Below are positions 52,478 to 60,997 of a stretch of DNA of 64,000 bases, piece after piece (the stretch's first letter is position 1; the number at the start of each line of letters is the position of its first letter). The stretch lies in contig CAJTTF010000006.1 of the NCBI GenBank assembly GCA_910579165.1, positions 1 through 64,000 of the forward strand. The letters run 5' to 3'. Source of the DNA: an uncultured Atopobiaceae bacterium. GTDB lineage: Bacteria > Actinomycetota > Coriobacteriia > Coriobacteriales > Atopobiaceae. Made by a program: the position numbers and the translations under genes. A model generated the notes under the pieces. It worked only from the letters and a program-made list of their open reading frames with translations. It did not search any database and was not told the DNA's origin.

Positions 52478-54031
52478 CTATTCGCCTTGCGCAGCTTGCG
52501 CGTCTTGGATGGCTTGCAGATGCTCCTCGTATGTGCGAGAGAAGGTATGGTTAGTGTAGGTAGGCTCATCAATAATCAAGAAGAAATAGTAGTCCGTTTG
52601 CGCAGGGTTGAGTGCTGCGTCAATAAACTCCAGGGACGGAGAACAAATAGGTGTGGGCGGCAGGTCCTGGTTGAGATAGGTATTGTAAAGGTCCTGCTGC
52701 TTGAGGTCATCTGCGGTGGGGGCATGACCAAGAGAATAGGCCATTGTTGCATCGGACTGCAGCGCCATGGAAGCGGCAAGCCGATTATAAAAGACCGACG
52801 ACACGAGCGCCTGATCCTCTTGAGTAGTAGCTTCTTTTTGAATAAGTGATGACATCTTGATGAAATCGTAATTAGAAAAAGTAAGGCCGTAGGTTTGCTG
52901 GATGTGCGCACGGGCGCCATCCCAATCAAGATGCTTGGTCTGTTCTTTAAACTCCTCAAGCATGCGCGCGATTACTGTTTTTGCGGAGATTTCCTCGCCG
53001 GTAAAGTCATAGGTAGAGGGCCAGAGATAGCCTTCCAGGGAGTCTTGCTGGATTTCGGCGGCGTCTTTGAGAAAGTCAAAGTCGCGCGAGAATTTGCTTG
53101 CTTTGGCTTCTGCTAAGAAGTCTGCTTGCGCGATACCCAGTGCCTTTTCCACTGCGAGGGCAGTTTGCTTCACGGTAGAGCCCTCCGGAATGGTAACGCG
53201 ATTTGCCGAAGTATTTGGTCCCTGCATGAGCTGCTCGACAATATCGTTAATAGGAGTACCTACGACAAACCTGTAGGTACCAGCCTGAATGCTGGTTGTA
53301 GCGTTGAGATCACTTGCGGCTTTATAGTAGTCGCGCGGGTCGTCAATGAGGCTGGCAGCAAGAAGCTCCTGGGCAATGGCATCGCCACCGGCGCCTTTTA
53401 CAATTTGAACTGTGACCGTTTCTCCTATGGCGTGTGTCTTGGGGTGGCAGAACGCAAGCATGCCGATAAGCGCCACAAGAGTTACAGCCACGATGCCGAT
53501 TAAAACAAAGCGTACGTGTCGCGGAATCTTGGTGAGTTTAAGGACGCTAGCGCGAGCTTTTCTTTGTACGGAATGCTTATGAGGGTTTCCTTTAGCTGGG
53601 GCTGCAAGGGACGGCTTTGTGTTATCGGTTGCATCCAAAAAGGATTGCAAGAAAAGCGCGGCGGCTACCTTGTCAACCTTTCCGCGCATGTCTTTTTGAG
53701 ACAGTCCGCCTTCAGCCAGGGTACGCTTGGCCTCTTTAGAAGAAAGGCGCTCGTCCACAAAAGTGAGCGGCAGATGAAGGTCTTCCGCAAGAGCAACGGC
53801 TTGTGCCTGAATGGTTTGTGCCTGCGGTCCCATCTCCCCCGAAAGCGTTTTAGGCAACCCTACAACGAGGTGCTCTGGTTCCCAGTCCTCCAGAATTCGA
53901 CGGAAGGAAGGTGCCTGCTGCATGACTTCCGCTGCGCTGAGGACAGCAATGGGAGAAGCAATGCGTCCGTCTTTATCGGAAACGGCAATGCCAATACGGA
54001 CTTCGCCAATGTCAAGAGCTAGAAAACGCAT
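52478..54031 (-). CDS. Fused RuvX/YqgF nuclease and MltG endolytic transglycosylase
   Basis: A 517-residue chimera. Residues 1 to about 138 match YqgF/RuvX, which matures 16S rRNA: LALDIGEVRIGIAVSD, HLVVGLPKTLSG, FVDERLSSKEAKR and RGKVDKVAAALFLQSF. A basic linker and a membrane segment (about 174-196, VRFVLIGIVAVTLVALIGML) lead to an extracytoplasmic MltG/YceG domain with EGYLWPSTYDF, the catalytic Glu in KMSSLIQKEA and LQSDATMAYSLG. MltG cuts nascent glycan strands. In actinobacteria the two genes are adjacent, so a stop-codon loss could have joined them. No frameshift is needed. Confidence 0.92.
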   Translation of the reverse strand: MRFLALDIGEVRIGIAVSDKDGRIASPIAVLSAAEVMQQAPSFRRILEDWEPEHLVVGLPKTLSGEMGPQAQTIQAQAVALAEDLHLPLTFVDERLSSKEAKRTLAEGGLSQKDMRGKVDKVAAALFLQSFLDATDNTKPSLAAPAKGNPHKHSVQRKARASVLKLTKIPRHVRFVLIGIVAVTLVALIGMLAFCHPKTHAIGETVTVQIVKGAGGDAIAQELLAASLIDDPRDYYKAASDLNATTSIQAGTYRFVVGTPINDIVEQLMQGPNTSANRVTIPEGSTVKQTALAVEKALGIAQADFLAEAKASKFSRDFDFLKDAAEIQQDSLEGYLWPSTYDFTGEEISAKTVIARMLEEFKEQTKHLDWDGARAHIQQTYGLTFSNYDFIKMSSLIQKEATTQEDQALVSSVFYNRLAASMALQSDATMAYSLGHAPTADDLKQQDLYNTYLNQDLPPTPICSPSLEFIDAALNPAQTDYYFFLIIDEPTYTNHTFSRTYEEHLQAIQDAQAAQGE

Positions 54032-54035
54032 AGAG

Positions 54036-56849
54036 TTAGTTTTGTCTCCGCTTTAGCTTTTCAGGGTTCAAGAGGTCTTTAAGGAAATCAATGGCGCTGT
54101 TGGTGTTCTCAGACGCATCCATCGCACCCTGAGCCATGTTGGGACGCCCACCACCGCGACCACCGTACTTCTCGACAACGCGCTTAAGAAGAGCGCCCGC
54201 ATCAAAACCAGCGGCTGCTGCCTCGTTGGTGCCAGCTGCTAAAAGCGCGACTTTCTTCTCAGGCGTCTCGCTCAATAAGAATGCGGCTACGGGTTCTTTT
54301 GCGCGCTGTTTAATGGCATCCCATGCTGTACGGAGCTCCTGGCCATTTTTAGCGTCTAGGCGCGCGATCACCATCTTGTAGCCTTTGAGCTGAATGGCAG
54401 CACCCAAGGCGCTCACCACAGCATCATCGGTTTTGCCTGCCAAGGCTGCCGAGAGGCGCTTCTTAATTTCCTTGCCGTGTGCTTGGAGATCTTCGATAGC
54501 GCTGGGGACTTGTGCCGGAGCAACCTTGAGAGCAGCTGCAGCATCTGTGAGGGCCGAAAGCCGCTCGTTCACCCAGCTAAGCGCACCAAGCGACGTGACA
54601 GCTTCAATACGCCTGGACGCGGCACCCACCGAGGACTGCGCAATAATCTTAAAGAATCCAATTTCTGCGGTGTTGGCAACGTGCGTTCCACCGCAAAGTT
54701 CTTTAGAAACTACCTTAGTTTGACTGCAAGATGATCCTGCGCTTGCATCGTTAATAGGCGCGCCGTTACCCGAATGGGTTTTCTCATTGGCAATCACAGA
54801 AACAACACGCGCGGTATCGCCGTACTTCTCGGAAAACTGGGCTACAGCACCGGACTGTTTCGCCTCATCAATGCTCATGATTTCTGTGGTGACGGGCAGG
54901 GCTGCAGCAATTGCATCGTTCACGGCACGCTCAATGTTTTGGAGCTGCTGGGGCGTAAGTGCCTCAAAGTGCGTAAAGTCAAAACGCAGACGCTCCGGGC
55001 TCACAAGTGAGCCGGCTTGATGCACGTGGTCGCCAAGCTCATTCATGAGAGCGGCGTCTAAGAGGTGTGTTGCCGTGTGATTGCGTTGGATAAGCGCGCG
55101 GCGCATAGCGTCTACGCAGGCTGTCACCTCGTCGCCTATCGCAATACTTCCTTCTTCGATGCGTGCAATGTGCACATAAAGACCCGATTGATCCTGTACG
55201 TCAGCTATATTGGCAAGGAGCCCGGACGTGCTTTTAATAACGCCCGTATCGGCAACTTGGCCGCCGCGCTCAGCATAGAACGGCGTTTGGTTGAGAACGA
55301 TATGAGCATCCTCACCTGCACTTATCCGCTGGACCGTCTGCCCCTTTTCATTGACAAGTTGAATAACGCGCGCGCTTGCTTGCGTTGTCTCGTAGCCTAA
55401 GAACGACGTTGTCTCGAGCTTTTCGGAAAGCTCGGTCCACACGTCGACGTTTTTCCACGCATCGACCTCAGTGCCGCCAGCCTTTCGAGCGCGCTCCTTT
55501 TGCGCATCCATCTCCTTCTGGAAGCCATCAACGTCCACGGAAATGTTAGCTGCAGCGCAAATCTCTTTAGTGAGCTCAAGAGGAAAGCCGTAAGTATCGT
55601 GAAGATTGAAGGCAACATCTCCTGGGAGCTGGATGTGCGCGCTTTCATCTTCTGACAGCTGGGTCTGTGCGGCCTCTTTCAACTGTTGAATCTCCGCTTC
55701 CAGATAGTTTTGTCCTTTTTCGATAACCGCCTGGAATCGCTCCTCTTCTGCTGTCACAGTCTTTTCAATAAGGGCAGCGTTGTCGAGAAGCTCAGGATAC
55801 GTATCGGCCATGAGGCGCGTAATCTCTGCAACAAAATCCACCAGGAAATTGCGGGTTATGCCCAAAAGGCGCCCGTGAAAAATGGCACGACGGAGGAGTC
55901 GACGGAGCACATAGCCGCGACCCTCATTGGAAGGCAAGATACCATCTGCAATCATGAAGGTAACCGCCCGAGAATGATCGGCGATGATGCGGAGCGAGAT
56001 GTTTGTGGAATCGTCTTGGGCATCCTCCGCAAGTTCCTCATACTTCTTCCCGCTAAGCTTTTCTCCTAGTTCAATGAGGTGGTGCAGGATGTCGCCGTCA
56101 TAGTTGGACGACTTGTGCTGCATAATAGCGGCCATGCGCTCCAAGCCCATGCCCGTATCAACGTTTTGATGAGGCAAGTCCTGCAGTGTGCCATCTTCCT
56201 GGCGATCATATTGCGTGAAAACGAGGTTCCAAAACTCTAGGTAGCGATCACAATCACAACCGGGAGCACAATCTGGGCTCCCACACCCTACTTCTGGCCC
56301 CTGGTCAAAATAGATCTCTGAACACGGACCACAAGGGCCGGTAGGACCAGCGGCCCAGAAGTTATCATCAGCGCCTAGACGCGTTATGTGATCGGGCGAA
56401 ATCCCTAGTTCAGTCCAGATAGCATGCGCTTCATCGTCGTCTTTGTAAATGGTGAAGTACAGCTTTTCCTGCGGGAGAGAGAGAACATGTAAACAAAAGT
56501 CGAGCGCCCAAGCACATGCGTCGCGTTTTGTGTAATCACCAAAAGAAAAATTACCAAGCATCTCAAAAAACGAGAGATGGCGACCGTCAAGACCTATAAC
56601 GTCAATGTCGTTAGTGCGCAGACACTTTTGGCAGCTGGTGGCGCCATTAGCACCTTTGAGCGTCTTGGTTCCCAGGAAGTACTGCTTGAACTGATTCATA
56701 CCCGCATTCGTGAGAAGAAGCGACGCGTCTTCCGGCACAAGAGATGATGAGCGGAAAAGTTTTGCTCCCCTGTTCTCAAAATATTCGAGAAATGCGCGGC
56801 GAATCTCAGCGGAAGTAAGGGACGGATACGAGTGAGATTTACTTGTCAT
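54036..56849 (-). CDS. alaS: Alanyl-tRNA synthetase
   Basis: Charges tRNA-Ala. The 937-residue enzyme has the class II catalytic domain (LTNAGMNQFKQYFLG, then FFEMLGNFSFGDYFK-like FSFGDYTKRDAC), the editing domain with HTATHLLDAAL and the CGGTHV zinc site, and the C-terminal oligomerisation domain with Gly-rich GGRGGGRPNMAQG. Length is slightly above the usual 870-890. Its start overlaps the AI-2E permease gene by 11 bases. Confidence 0.97.
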   Translation of the reverse strand: MTSKSHSYPSLTSAEIRRAFLEYFENRGAKLFRSSSLVPEDASLLLTNAGMNQFKQYFLGTKTLKGANGATSCQKCLRTNDIDVIGLDGRHLSFFEMLGNFSFGDYTKRDACAWALDFCLHVLSLPQEKLYFTIYKDDDEAHAIWTELGISPDHITRLGADDNFWAAGPTGPCGPCSEIYFDQGPEVGCGSPDCAPGCDCDRYLEFWNLVFTQYDRQEDGTLQDLPHQNVDTGMGLERMAAIMQHKSSNYDGDILHHLIELGEKLSGKKYEELAEDAQDDSTNISLRIIADHSRAVTFMIADGILPSNEGRGYVLRRLLRRAIFHGRLLGITRNFLVDFVAEITRLMADTYPELLDNAALIEKTVTAEEERFQAVIEKGQNYLEAEIQQLKEAAQTQLSEDESAHIQLPGDVAFNLHDTYGFPLELTKEICAAANISVDVDGFQKEMDAQKERARKAGGTEVDAWKNVDVWTELSEKLETTSFLGYETTQASARVIQLVNEKGQTVQRISAGEDAHIVLNQTPFYAERGGQVADTGVIKSTSGLLANIADVQDQSGLYVHIARIEEGSIAIGDEVTACVDAMRRALIQRNHTATHLLDAALMNELGDHVHQAGSLVSPERLRFDFTHFEALTPQQLQNIERAVNDAIAAALPVTTEIMSIDEAKQSGAVAQFSEKYGDTARVVSVIANEKTHSGNGAPINDASAGSSCSQTKVVSKELCGGTHVANTAEIGFFKIIAQSSVGAASRRIEAVTSLGALSWVNERLSALTDAAAALKVAPAQVPSAIEDLQAHGKEIKKRLSAALAGKTDDAVVSALGAAIQLKGYKMVIARLDAKNGQELRTAWDAIKQRAKEPVAAFLLSETPEKKVALLAAGTNEAAAAGFDAGALLKRVVEKYGGRGGGRPNMAQGAMDASENTNSAIDFLKDLLNPEKLKRRQN

Positions 56850-58257
56850 CTTTGCGCCCCTTGCGAGCCCTCATGCTTTGTTTCGGGCTTTGAATCTGAT
56901 TTTGTTTCTGGCTTTTACTTTGACTCTGTCGTTGCGTCTTTTCTTGCTTCTTCTTCTTTACCTTCTTCTTTTCACTTGGATTAGGCTCCGCATGAATGTC
57001 GTTCTCGGCATCTTCGTCGCTTACTAGGCGTGATGTGGCATAGAAATTATCATCGTCAAGCGCGTCGGCCGAAGGAACAATTGCGCCATCCGTATGCATA
57101 AACGGCGTCCCCTGAAAGAAAGCGCCTTGATATGAAACAAGCTGACGACCCGTCTTGGTTTCAAAATAGTAGATGAACACACCCTTAATAGCAGCGGAAA
57201 TGGGGATGGAAACTGCAACACCAATAGGTCCACCCAATGCTGAACCCACGACAATAGCCAGAAGCGACATCGCGGGATGGACTTGAACGGTGGAGCGCAT
57301 CACCAACGGGCTGATGAGATTATCGGTGATATTTTCGGCAACAATGGCTACGATAAGGGTCCAAAGGGCCACGAGCGGGCTTGCGATAAACGCCGTAATG
57401 GTAGCGATAGCTGCAGAAAACCAGGGACCGATGACCGGAACAAAATGAAAAAGGGCCGTAATGATACCCATAAGCGGCGCATAGGGCTGACCAACCATGA
57501 GAAAGCCAAGATAAGCAAGGACACCACCGGCGACGGAGGTGATAACGATACCGCGCATGTAACCACCCATGGAACGCGACACTACAGCCAACAAAAGCGA
57601 CAGGCCCTTTCTATGCTTAGGACCTGCAATAATGGAGAACTCGCGCACGATGGTGGGGTAATCAGCGGCAAGCCAGTAGGCGCAAATGATGCCCAAGAAG
57701 AACATGAAGATGTTGTTGGCTGCTGTCATGAGGTTGGGCACAATTCCGGAAGTAATTTGCGTTGCAAGCGCTGTACCCTGGTCGGTTGCCCACGTAGAGA
57801 AGGCGCCCCAAAGCGTCTGAATATTTGCCTGAATTCCAAAGAATGAAATGCTATCCGTGGTGGCAAAAAGCTCTGAAAGCCAGTTTTGAATGGCGCGCAT
57901 GTAGGACGGAATGCGGTTTAAGAGGTTGACGAGTTGATCCGAAGCCGCGGGCCCAAGAAGCGCAAAGATGCCAATGAGCACTCCCAATACAACAATAAGA
58001 CCAATAAGGGCTCCCACGTTTCTGGGAACGCGATGATCTTCAAGCCAGTTGACTATAGGACTTGCAATAAATGCGATGATGATGCTCACAGCCAGGAACA
58101 GAATAACGGAACCAAGATGACCCAGTGCGATAAGAACGGCAGCGAAAATGATAATGAGACCAATGACGGTCCAGACGCGCACAAGGTCTCTACGCTCTTT
58201 GGCCGTAAGGTCCGAGAGGGACGGTCGTTTAGATTGTGGTTTTGAACGAGTTGGCAT
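56839..58257 (-). CDS. AI-2E family permease with basic tail
   Basis: A 472-residue membrane protein of the AI-2 exporter (TqsA/PerM/YtvI) superfamily: eight hydrophobic segments, VSIIIAFIASPIVNWLEDHRVPR, MGIITALFHFVPVIGPWFSA and ENITDNLISPLVM. Substrates of most members are unknown; some export AI-2 or sodium. The last 47 residues form a Lys-, Gln- and Ser-rich tail with KKK runs and QSQSKSQ repeats. Sits between the sigma factor gene (7 bases) and alaS; in actinobacteria alaS is often preceded by such a gene. Confidence 0.87.
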   Translation of the reverse strand: MPTRSKPQSKRPSLSDLTAKERRDLVRVWTVIGLIIIFAAVLIALGHLGSVILFLAVSIIIAFIASPIVNWLEDHRVPRNVGALIGLIVVLGVLIGIFALLGPAASDQLVNLLNRIPSYMRAIQNWLSELFATTDSISFFGIQANIQTLWGAFSTWATDQGTALATQITSGIVPNLMTAANNIFMFFLGIICAYWLAADYPTIVREFSIIAGPKHRKGLSLLLAVVSRSMGGYMRGIVITSVAGGVLAYLGFLMVGQPYAPLMGIITALFHFVPVIGPWFSAAIATITAFIASPLVALWTLIVAIVAENITDNLISPLVMRSTVQVHPAMSLLAIVVGSALGGPIGVAVSIPISAAIKGVFIYYFETKTGRQLVSYQGAFFQGTPFMHTDGAIVPSADALDDDNFYATSRLVSDEDAENDIHAEPNPSEKKKVKKKKQEKTQRQSQSKSQKQNQIQSPKQSMRARKGRKDDK

Positions 58258-58264
58258 GCTTTTC

Positions 58265-59074
58265 CTACTTCTCGTTTTTGCTGGTGCGATGCTTGGGAGC
58301 AGGAGTTTTCATCACCGCGTCCGGATCCAGCTTAAACTTAAGCTTTTGTAAAATCTTGCGAATGAAGCGCGAGACGTGTACTTGTGAGACGCCGAGTTTC
58401 TGAGCAATCTCTACTTGTGTAAGGCCGTCAACGAAGCGCAGTTTGATAATCTCCTTTTCTTCCTGGGAGAAGTGGCCCACGGCCTCTTGAATTATCATGC
58501 GATTGTCTGAGCCCGCGAGCGTTTTGTCCTCCACGCCAAAACGGTCGATAACGGCGCCCGAACCCTCATCGCCCACGGGACCCGCCTCTAGCGGAACGGA
58601 GGTGTAGGCGCTTGAAGATTCCATGGCTTCCAGGACTTCACCCGTTGTGACTCCCAGCTCTTTAGCAATCTCTTCCACTTTGGGACTACGTTTGAGGCGC
58701 TCGGTTAGTTCGTCGTTGGTTTTATTGACGCGCGAGGAAAGTTCCTGCAGACGACGTGGCACGCGAACAGACCAGCCTTTATCGCGGAAATGACGTTTTA
58801 TCTCGCCAAGAATAGTAGGAGTTGCATACGTAGTAAACTCCAGACCGCGCTCTGGCTCAAAACGATCGATAGCCTTGATGAGACCAATACTACCAACCTG
58901 GATAAGATCCTCGAGGTTCTCTCCGCGATTGGCAAATTTGCCCGCAAGAAAGCGAACAAGATTGAGGTGATTGACGATTAGTTCTTCGCGCGCTGCTTCG
59001 TCGCCTTGCTCTTTGTAGCGGCGGAAGAGTTCATGCGTCTTTCGTTTATCCCAGGTAATTTTATTCTTGGCCAT
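58265..59074 (-). CDS. SigB/SigF/SigG-type alternative sigma factor
   Basis: A 269-residue group 3 sigma-70 factor. Region 2 is at about 38-105 (NLVRFLAGKFANRGENLEDL, IQVGSIGLIKAIDRFEPERG, FTTYATPTILGEIKRHFRD), region 3 follows (VPRRLQELSSRVNK), and region 4 contains the helix-turn-helix TQVEIAQKLGVSQVHVSRFI. Such factors drive general stress or developmental regulons and are held by RsbW-type anti-sigma factors; the gene overlapping upstream by 14 bases fits that partner. A Pro/Lys-rich tail of about 20 residues ends it. Confidence 0.92.
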   Translation of the reverse strand: MAKNKITWDKRKTHELFRRYKEQGDEAAREELIVNHLNLVRFLAGKFANRGENLEDLIQVGSIGLIKAIDRFEPERGLEFTTYATPTILGEIKRHFRDKGWSVRVPRRLQELSSRVNKTNDELTERLKRSPKVEEIAKELGVTTGEVLEAMESSSAYTSVPLEAGPVGDEGSGAVIDRFGVEDKTLAGSDNRMIIQEAVGHFSQEEKEIIKLRFVDGLTQVEIAQKLGVSQVHVSRFIRKILQKLKFKLDPDAVMKTPAPKHRTSKNEK

Positions 59075-59462
59075 GGCGCGCGATTTTCTCGAGAGTCAGG
59101 GTGTTGTTGGTGGCGTCCACTGCAAAGGAATCGGTGAGCGAATCCATGACAACCTTGGCAAACTCCGGAGTCGTGAAGTCTTGACCCGCCACGGAGATGG
59201 TATCACCTGCGTCTTCTTCTTTTAGGCTTCCCAGTGAGAACACCATTTGGAAGCGTCCATCGTGAAGGATAAAGTTGATAGTGACCGAATCTTGCTGAGT
59301 AGAAAGCGCATACACAAAAGCTTCTGCGGCTATCATCTTTGCATCTTCCACCTCGTCAAACGAGAGATTGGCGGCATGAGCAAGACCCCCCGTAAGAAGA
59401 CGCAGGGACTGCGCGTACTTGGGATCTGCTGGAATGATAAAGGTAACTGCTTCTTCTGCCAT
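59061..59462 (-). CDS. RsbW/SpoIIAB-like anti-sigma factor lacking the kinase residues
   Basis: A 133-residue HATPase-fold protein resembling RsbW/SpoIIAB in LRLLTGGLAHAANLSFDEVEDAKMIAAEA. In active family members the N-box reads EAxTNAVxHAY; here it is EAFVYALST, with the Mg-binding Asn and the following His lost. The DxG and GGxGL glycine boxes are also missing. ATP binding and kinase activity are therefore unlikely. The overlap with the sigma gene supports an anti-sigma role by binding alone. No RsbV-type antagonist is in the window. Confidence 0.75.
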   Translation of the reverse strand: MAEEAVTFIIPADPKYAQSLRLLTGGLAHAANLSFDEVEDAKMIAAEAFVYALSTQQDSVTINFILHDGRFQMVFSLGSLKEEDAGDTISVAGQDFTTPEFAKVVMDSLTDSFAVDATNNTLTLEKIARHGQE

Positions 59463-59491
59463 GATTTCCTTCTTAGTGGATTGAGGAGTTT

Positions 59492-60823
59492 TTAACGTGC
59501 GGTGCGACGCGTGGTTTTCTTAGGAGCAGCCTTTTTTGCTGAAGTTTTCGTGGCTGCTTTTGCCGGAGTTTTCTTGGCTGCTGTTTTCTTCGCAGGCGTT
59601 CTTTTTGCTGCTGCCGGCTTCTTAGCGGCTGTTTTCTTGGTTGCTGCTTTAGTAGCCGTTCTTTTTGTGGTTGTCGGCTTTTTAGTAGCTGTCTTTTTGG
59701 TTGCTGCTTTAGTAGTAGATCTCTTAGTAGCTGCTTTAGTAGCTGTTTTTTTGGTTGCTGCTTTAGTAGCCGTCGTCTTGGCGACCACTTTAGCTGAAGT
59801 TTTCTTGGCAGCTGGCTTGGAGGCACTCTTCTTTACCGCTGGCACCTTCTTTGGTGCTGCCTTTTTTGTCTTCGCTGTCTTAGAGGCGTTAGCACGGACT
59901 TTCCTGAGAGAGCGACGTGTGAGAACGTGCTTGGGTTTTTTATCGGGAATCTCAATATATCCGGTGGAGAAACCGTTGAAGAAGTCTCCCTCTTCCTCGC
60001 TACTCCATCCGCTGGAATGTGCCGAGTCTCCAACTGAGGCTGGCTCTTCCAAGTCCTCAATCTCTAAATCGTCCCAGATGGTGGCACCCGTTGTAGCATC
60101 GACTGGTGCGACAAAGTAATCATTATTTGAACCAGCACGTGCCGCTCCTGCCCCCGTGTTGGTGAAGCTTGTTACGGCAGCGGAATCAAAGCTGGAGGGA
60201 GCAGCTGTCGCAGTTGCGGCTTCAATATCGTCCCCGTCAAGAGTGACCATATCATCGTCAATATCATCAATATCAACTTCAAAGGTACCGTCAGCAGCGG
60301 CATTTGAAGCGCCTTTCACATGATGTCCCCGCGCAGAATCTGGGCCTTCTGCATTATCTGCCGTATGTTCTGAACCTTGCGCCGCATGAACAAGCGCGTT
60401 TGAAATCTGAGCGGCGCTAAGTCTGGACGCTCCTTTGGCTTTGCCTCCTTTGGGACCAATGCGCGAAACCGCATTAGAAACAGCACCAGCTGCCTTATCG
60501 ACAACGCCTGTTACGGCAGTTGTAGCGCCTGCTGCCGCACCAGAAATAGACTTCACATCGCCCAGAATCTCATTCACATGCAAAAGGTCAAGAGAGAGCG
60601 CATCAACGGTTGTTTCGGTTTTATGCACAAGCGGCTCAATCTGCGCCACCGCAGGTTGAAGGGCCTCTACCGTGGTGTCAATACGCTTAATTGTGGAATC
60701 AAGGTTTTGCATGAGGTCGTCGGTGCGACGGCGCACCTTCCTAAACGTGAGCGCAAGTTCCACGCCTACCCAAACGAATGCAGCGATCAGAATCAGGAGC
60801 AGTATTTTTACAGCTAAGTCCAT
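59492..60823 (-). CDS. Membrane-anchored coiled-coil protein with histone H1-like tail
   Basis: A 443-residue protein. Residues 5-26 form a membrane helix followed by RKVRRR, so the rest should be cytoplasmic. Residues about 30-110 are a DUF948-like coiled coil with heptad-type spacing (TDDLMQNLDSTIKRIDTTVEAL). Residues about 130-290 are acidic and low in order. Residues about 295-443 are a Lys/Ala/Thr tail of AATKKTATK-type repeats, as in eukaryotic H1 and bacterial H1-like or HupB tails that bind DNA. The family as a whole is not recognised. It is upstream of the anti-sigma gene by 29 bases. A nucleoid-membrane tether is inferred. Confidence 0.75.
   Translation of the reverse strand: MDLAVKILLLILIAAFVWVGVELALTFRKVRRRTDDLMQNLDSTIKRIDTTVEALQPAVAQIEPLVHKTETTVDALSLDLLHVNEILGDVKSISGAAAGATTAVTGVVDKAAGAVSNAVSRIGPKGGKAKGASRLSAAQISNALVHAAQGSEHTADNAEGPDSARGHHVKGASNAAADGTFEVDIDDIDDDMVTLDGDDIEAATATAAPSSFDSAAVTSFTNTGAGAARAGSNNDYFVAPVDATTGATIWDDLEIEDLEEPASVGDSAHSSGWSSEEEGDFFNGFSTGYIEIPDKKPKHVLTRRSLRKVRANASKTAKTKKAAPKKVPAVKKSASKPAAKKTSAKVVAKTTATKAATKKTATKAATKRSTTKAATKKTATKKPTTTKRTATKAATKKTAAKKPAAAKRTPAKKTAAKKTPAKAATKTSAKKAAPKKTTRRTAR
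59638..59790 (-). repeat. Repeated 20-base element coding the Ala/Lys/Thr tail
   Basis: The plus-strand string TTGGTTGCTGCTTTAGTAG occurs three times (from about 59638, 59697 and 59754) within the H1-like tail, with further partial copies between. It encodes the repeating (T/S)xAATK unit. Such DNA is prone to length change. Confidence 0.75.
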
Positions 60824-60848
60824 ATTCTTCCCTATCGTATTGCGTTAC

Positions 60849-60915
60849 GGAACGCATGTTTTATTTAGTAATGAAACGTGCGTCTTATCTTGTTAGAGAA
60901 CGCGTGTTTTACGCG
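60849..60915. repeat. Three degenerate ~24-base repeats between rarA and the H1-tailed gene
   Basis: Units at 60849-60872, 60873-60897 and 60898-60915 share GAACG-(C/T)-(A/G)-TGTTTTA in the first and third, with a diverged middle copy. The third unit also forms a short hairpin (CGCGT and ACGCG arms). Non-coding; the 174-base spacer presumably also holds a promoter, which was not identified with confidence. Confidence 0.6.
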
Positions 60916-60997
60916 ACAGCGCGCCTCCCAAACAACGACCAAAGAACCTTTAATACCTGCTCTATGGCGCGTTGCGCAGTTGTCTAAAAGTATAACC

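Noticed and set aside
59502..60119. 205-codon plus-strand frame rich in Ala, Val and Phe opposite the H1-like tail
   Set aside because: The composition is the mirror of the Ala/Lys/Thr repeats; it lacks a start signal and is explained by the repeat.
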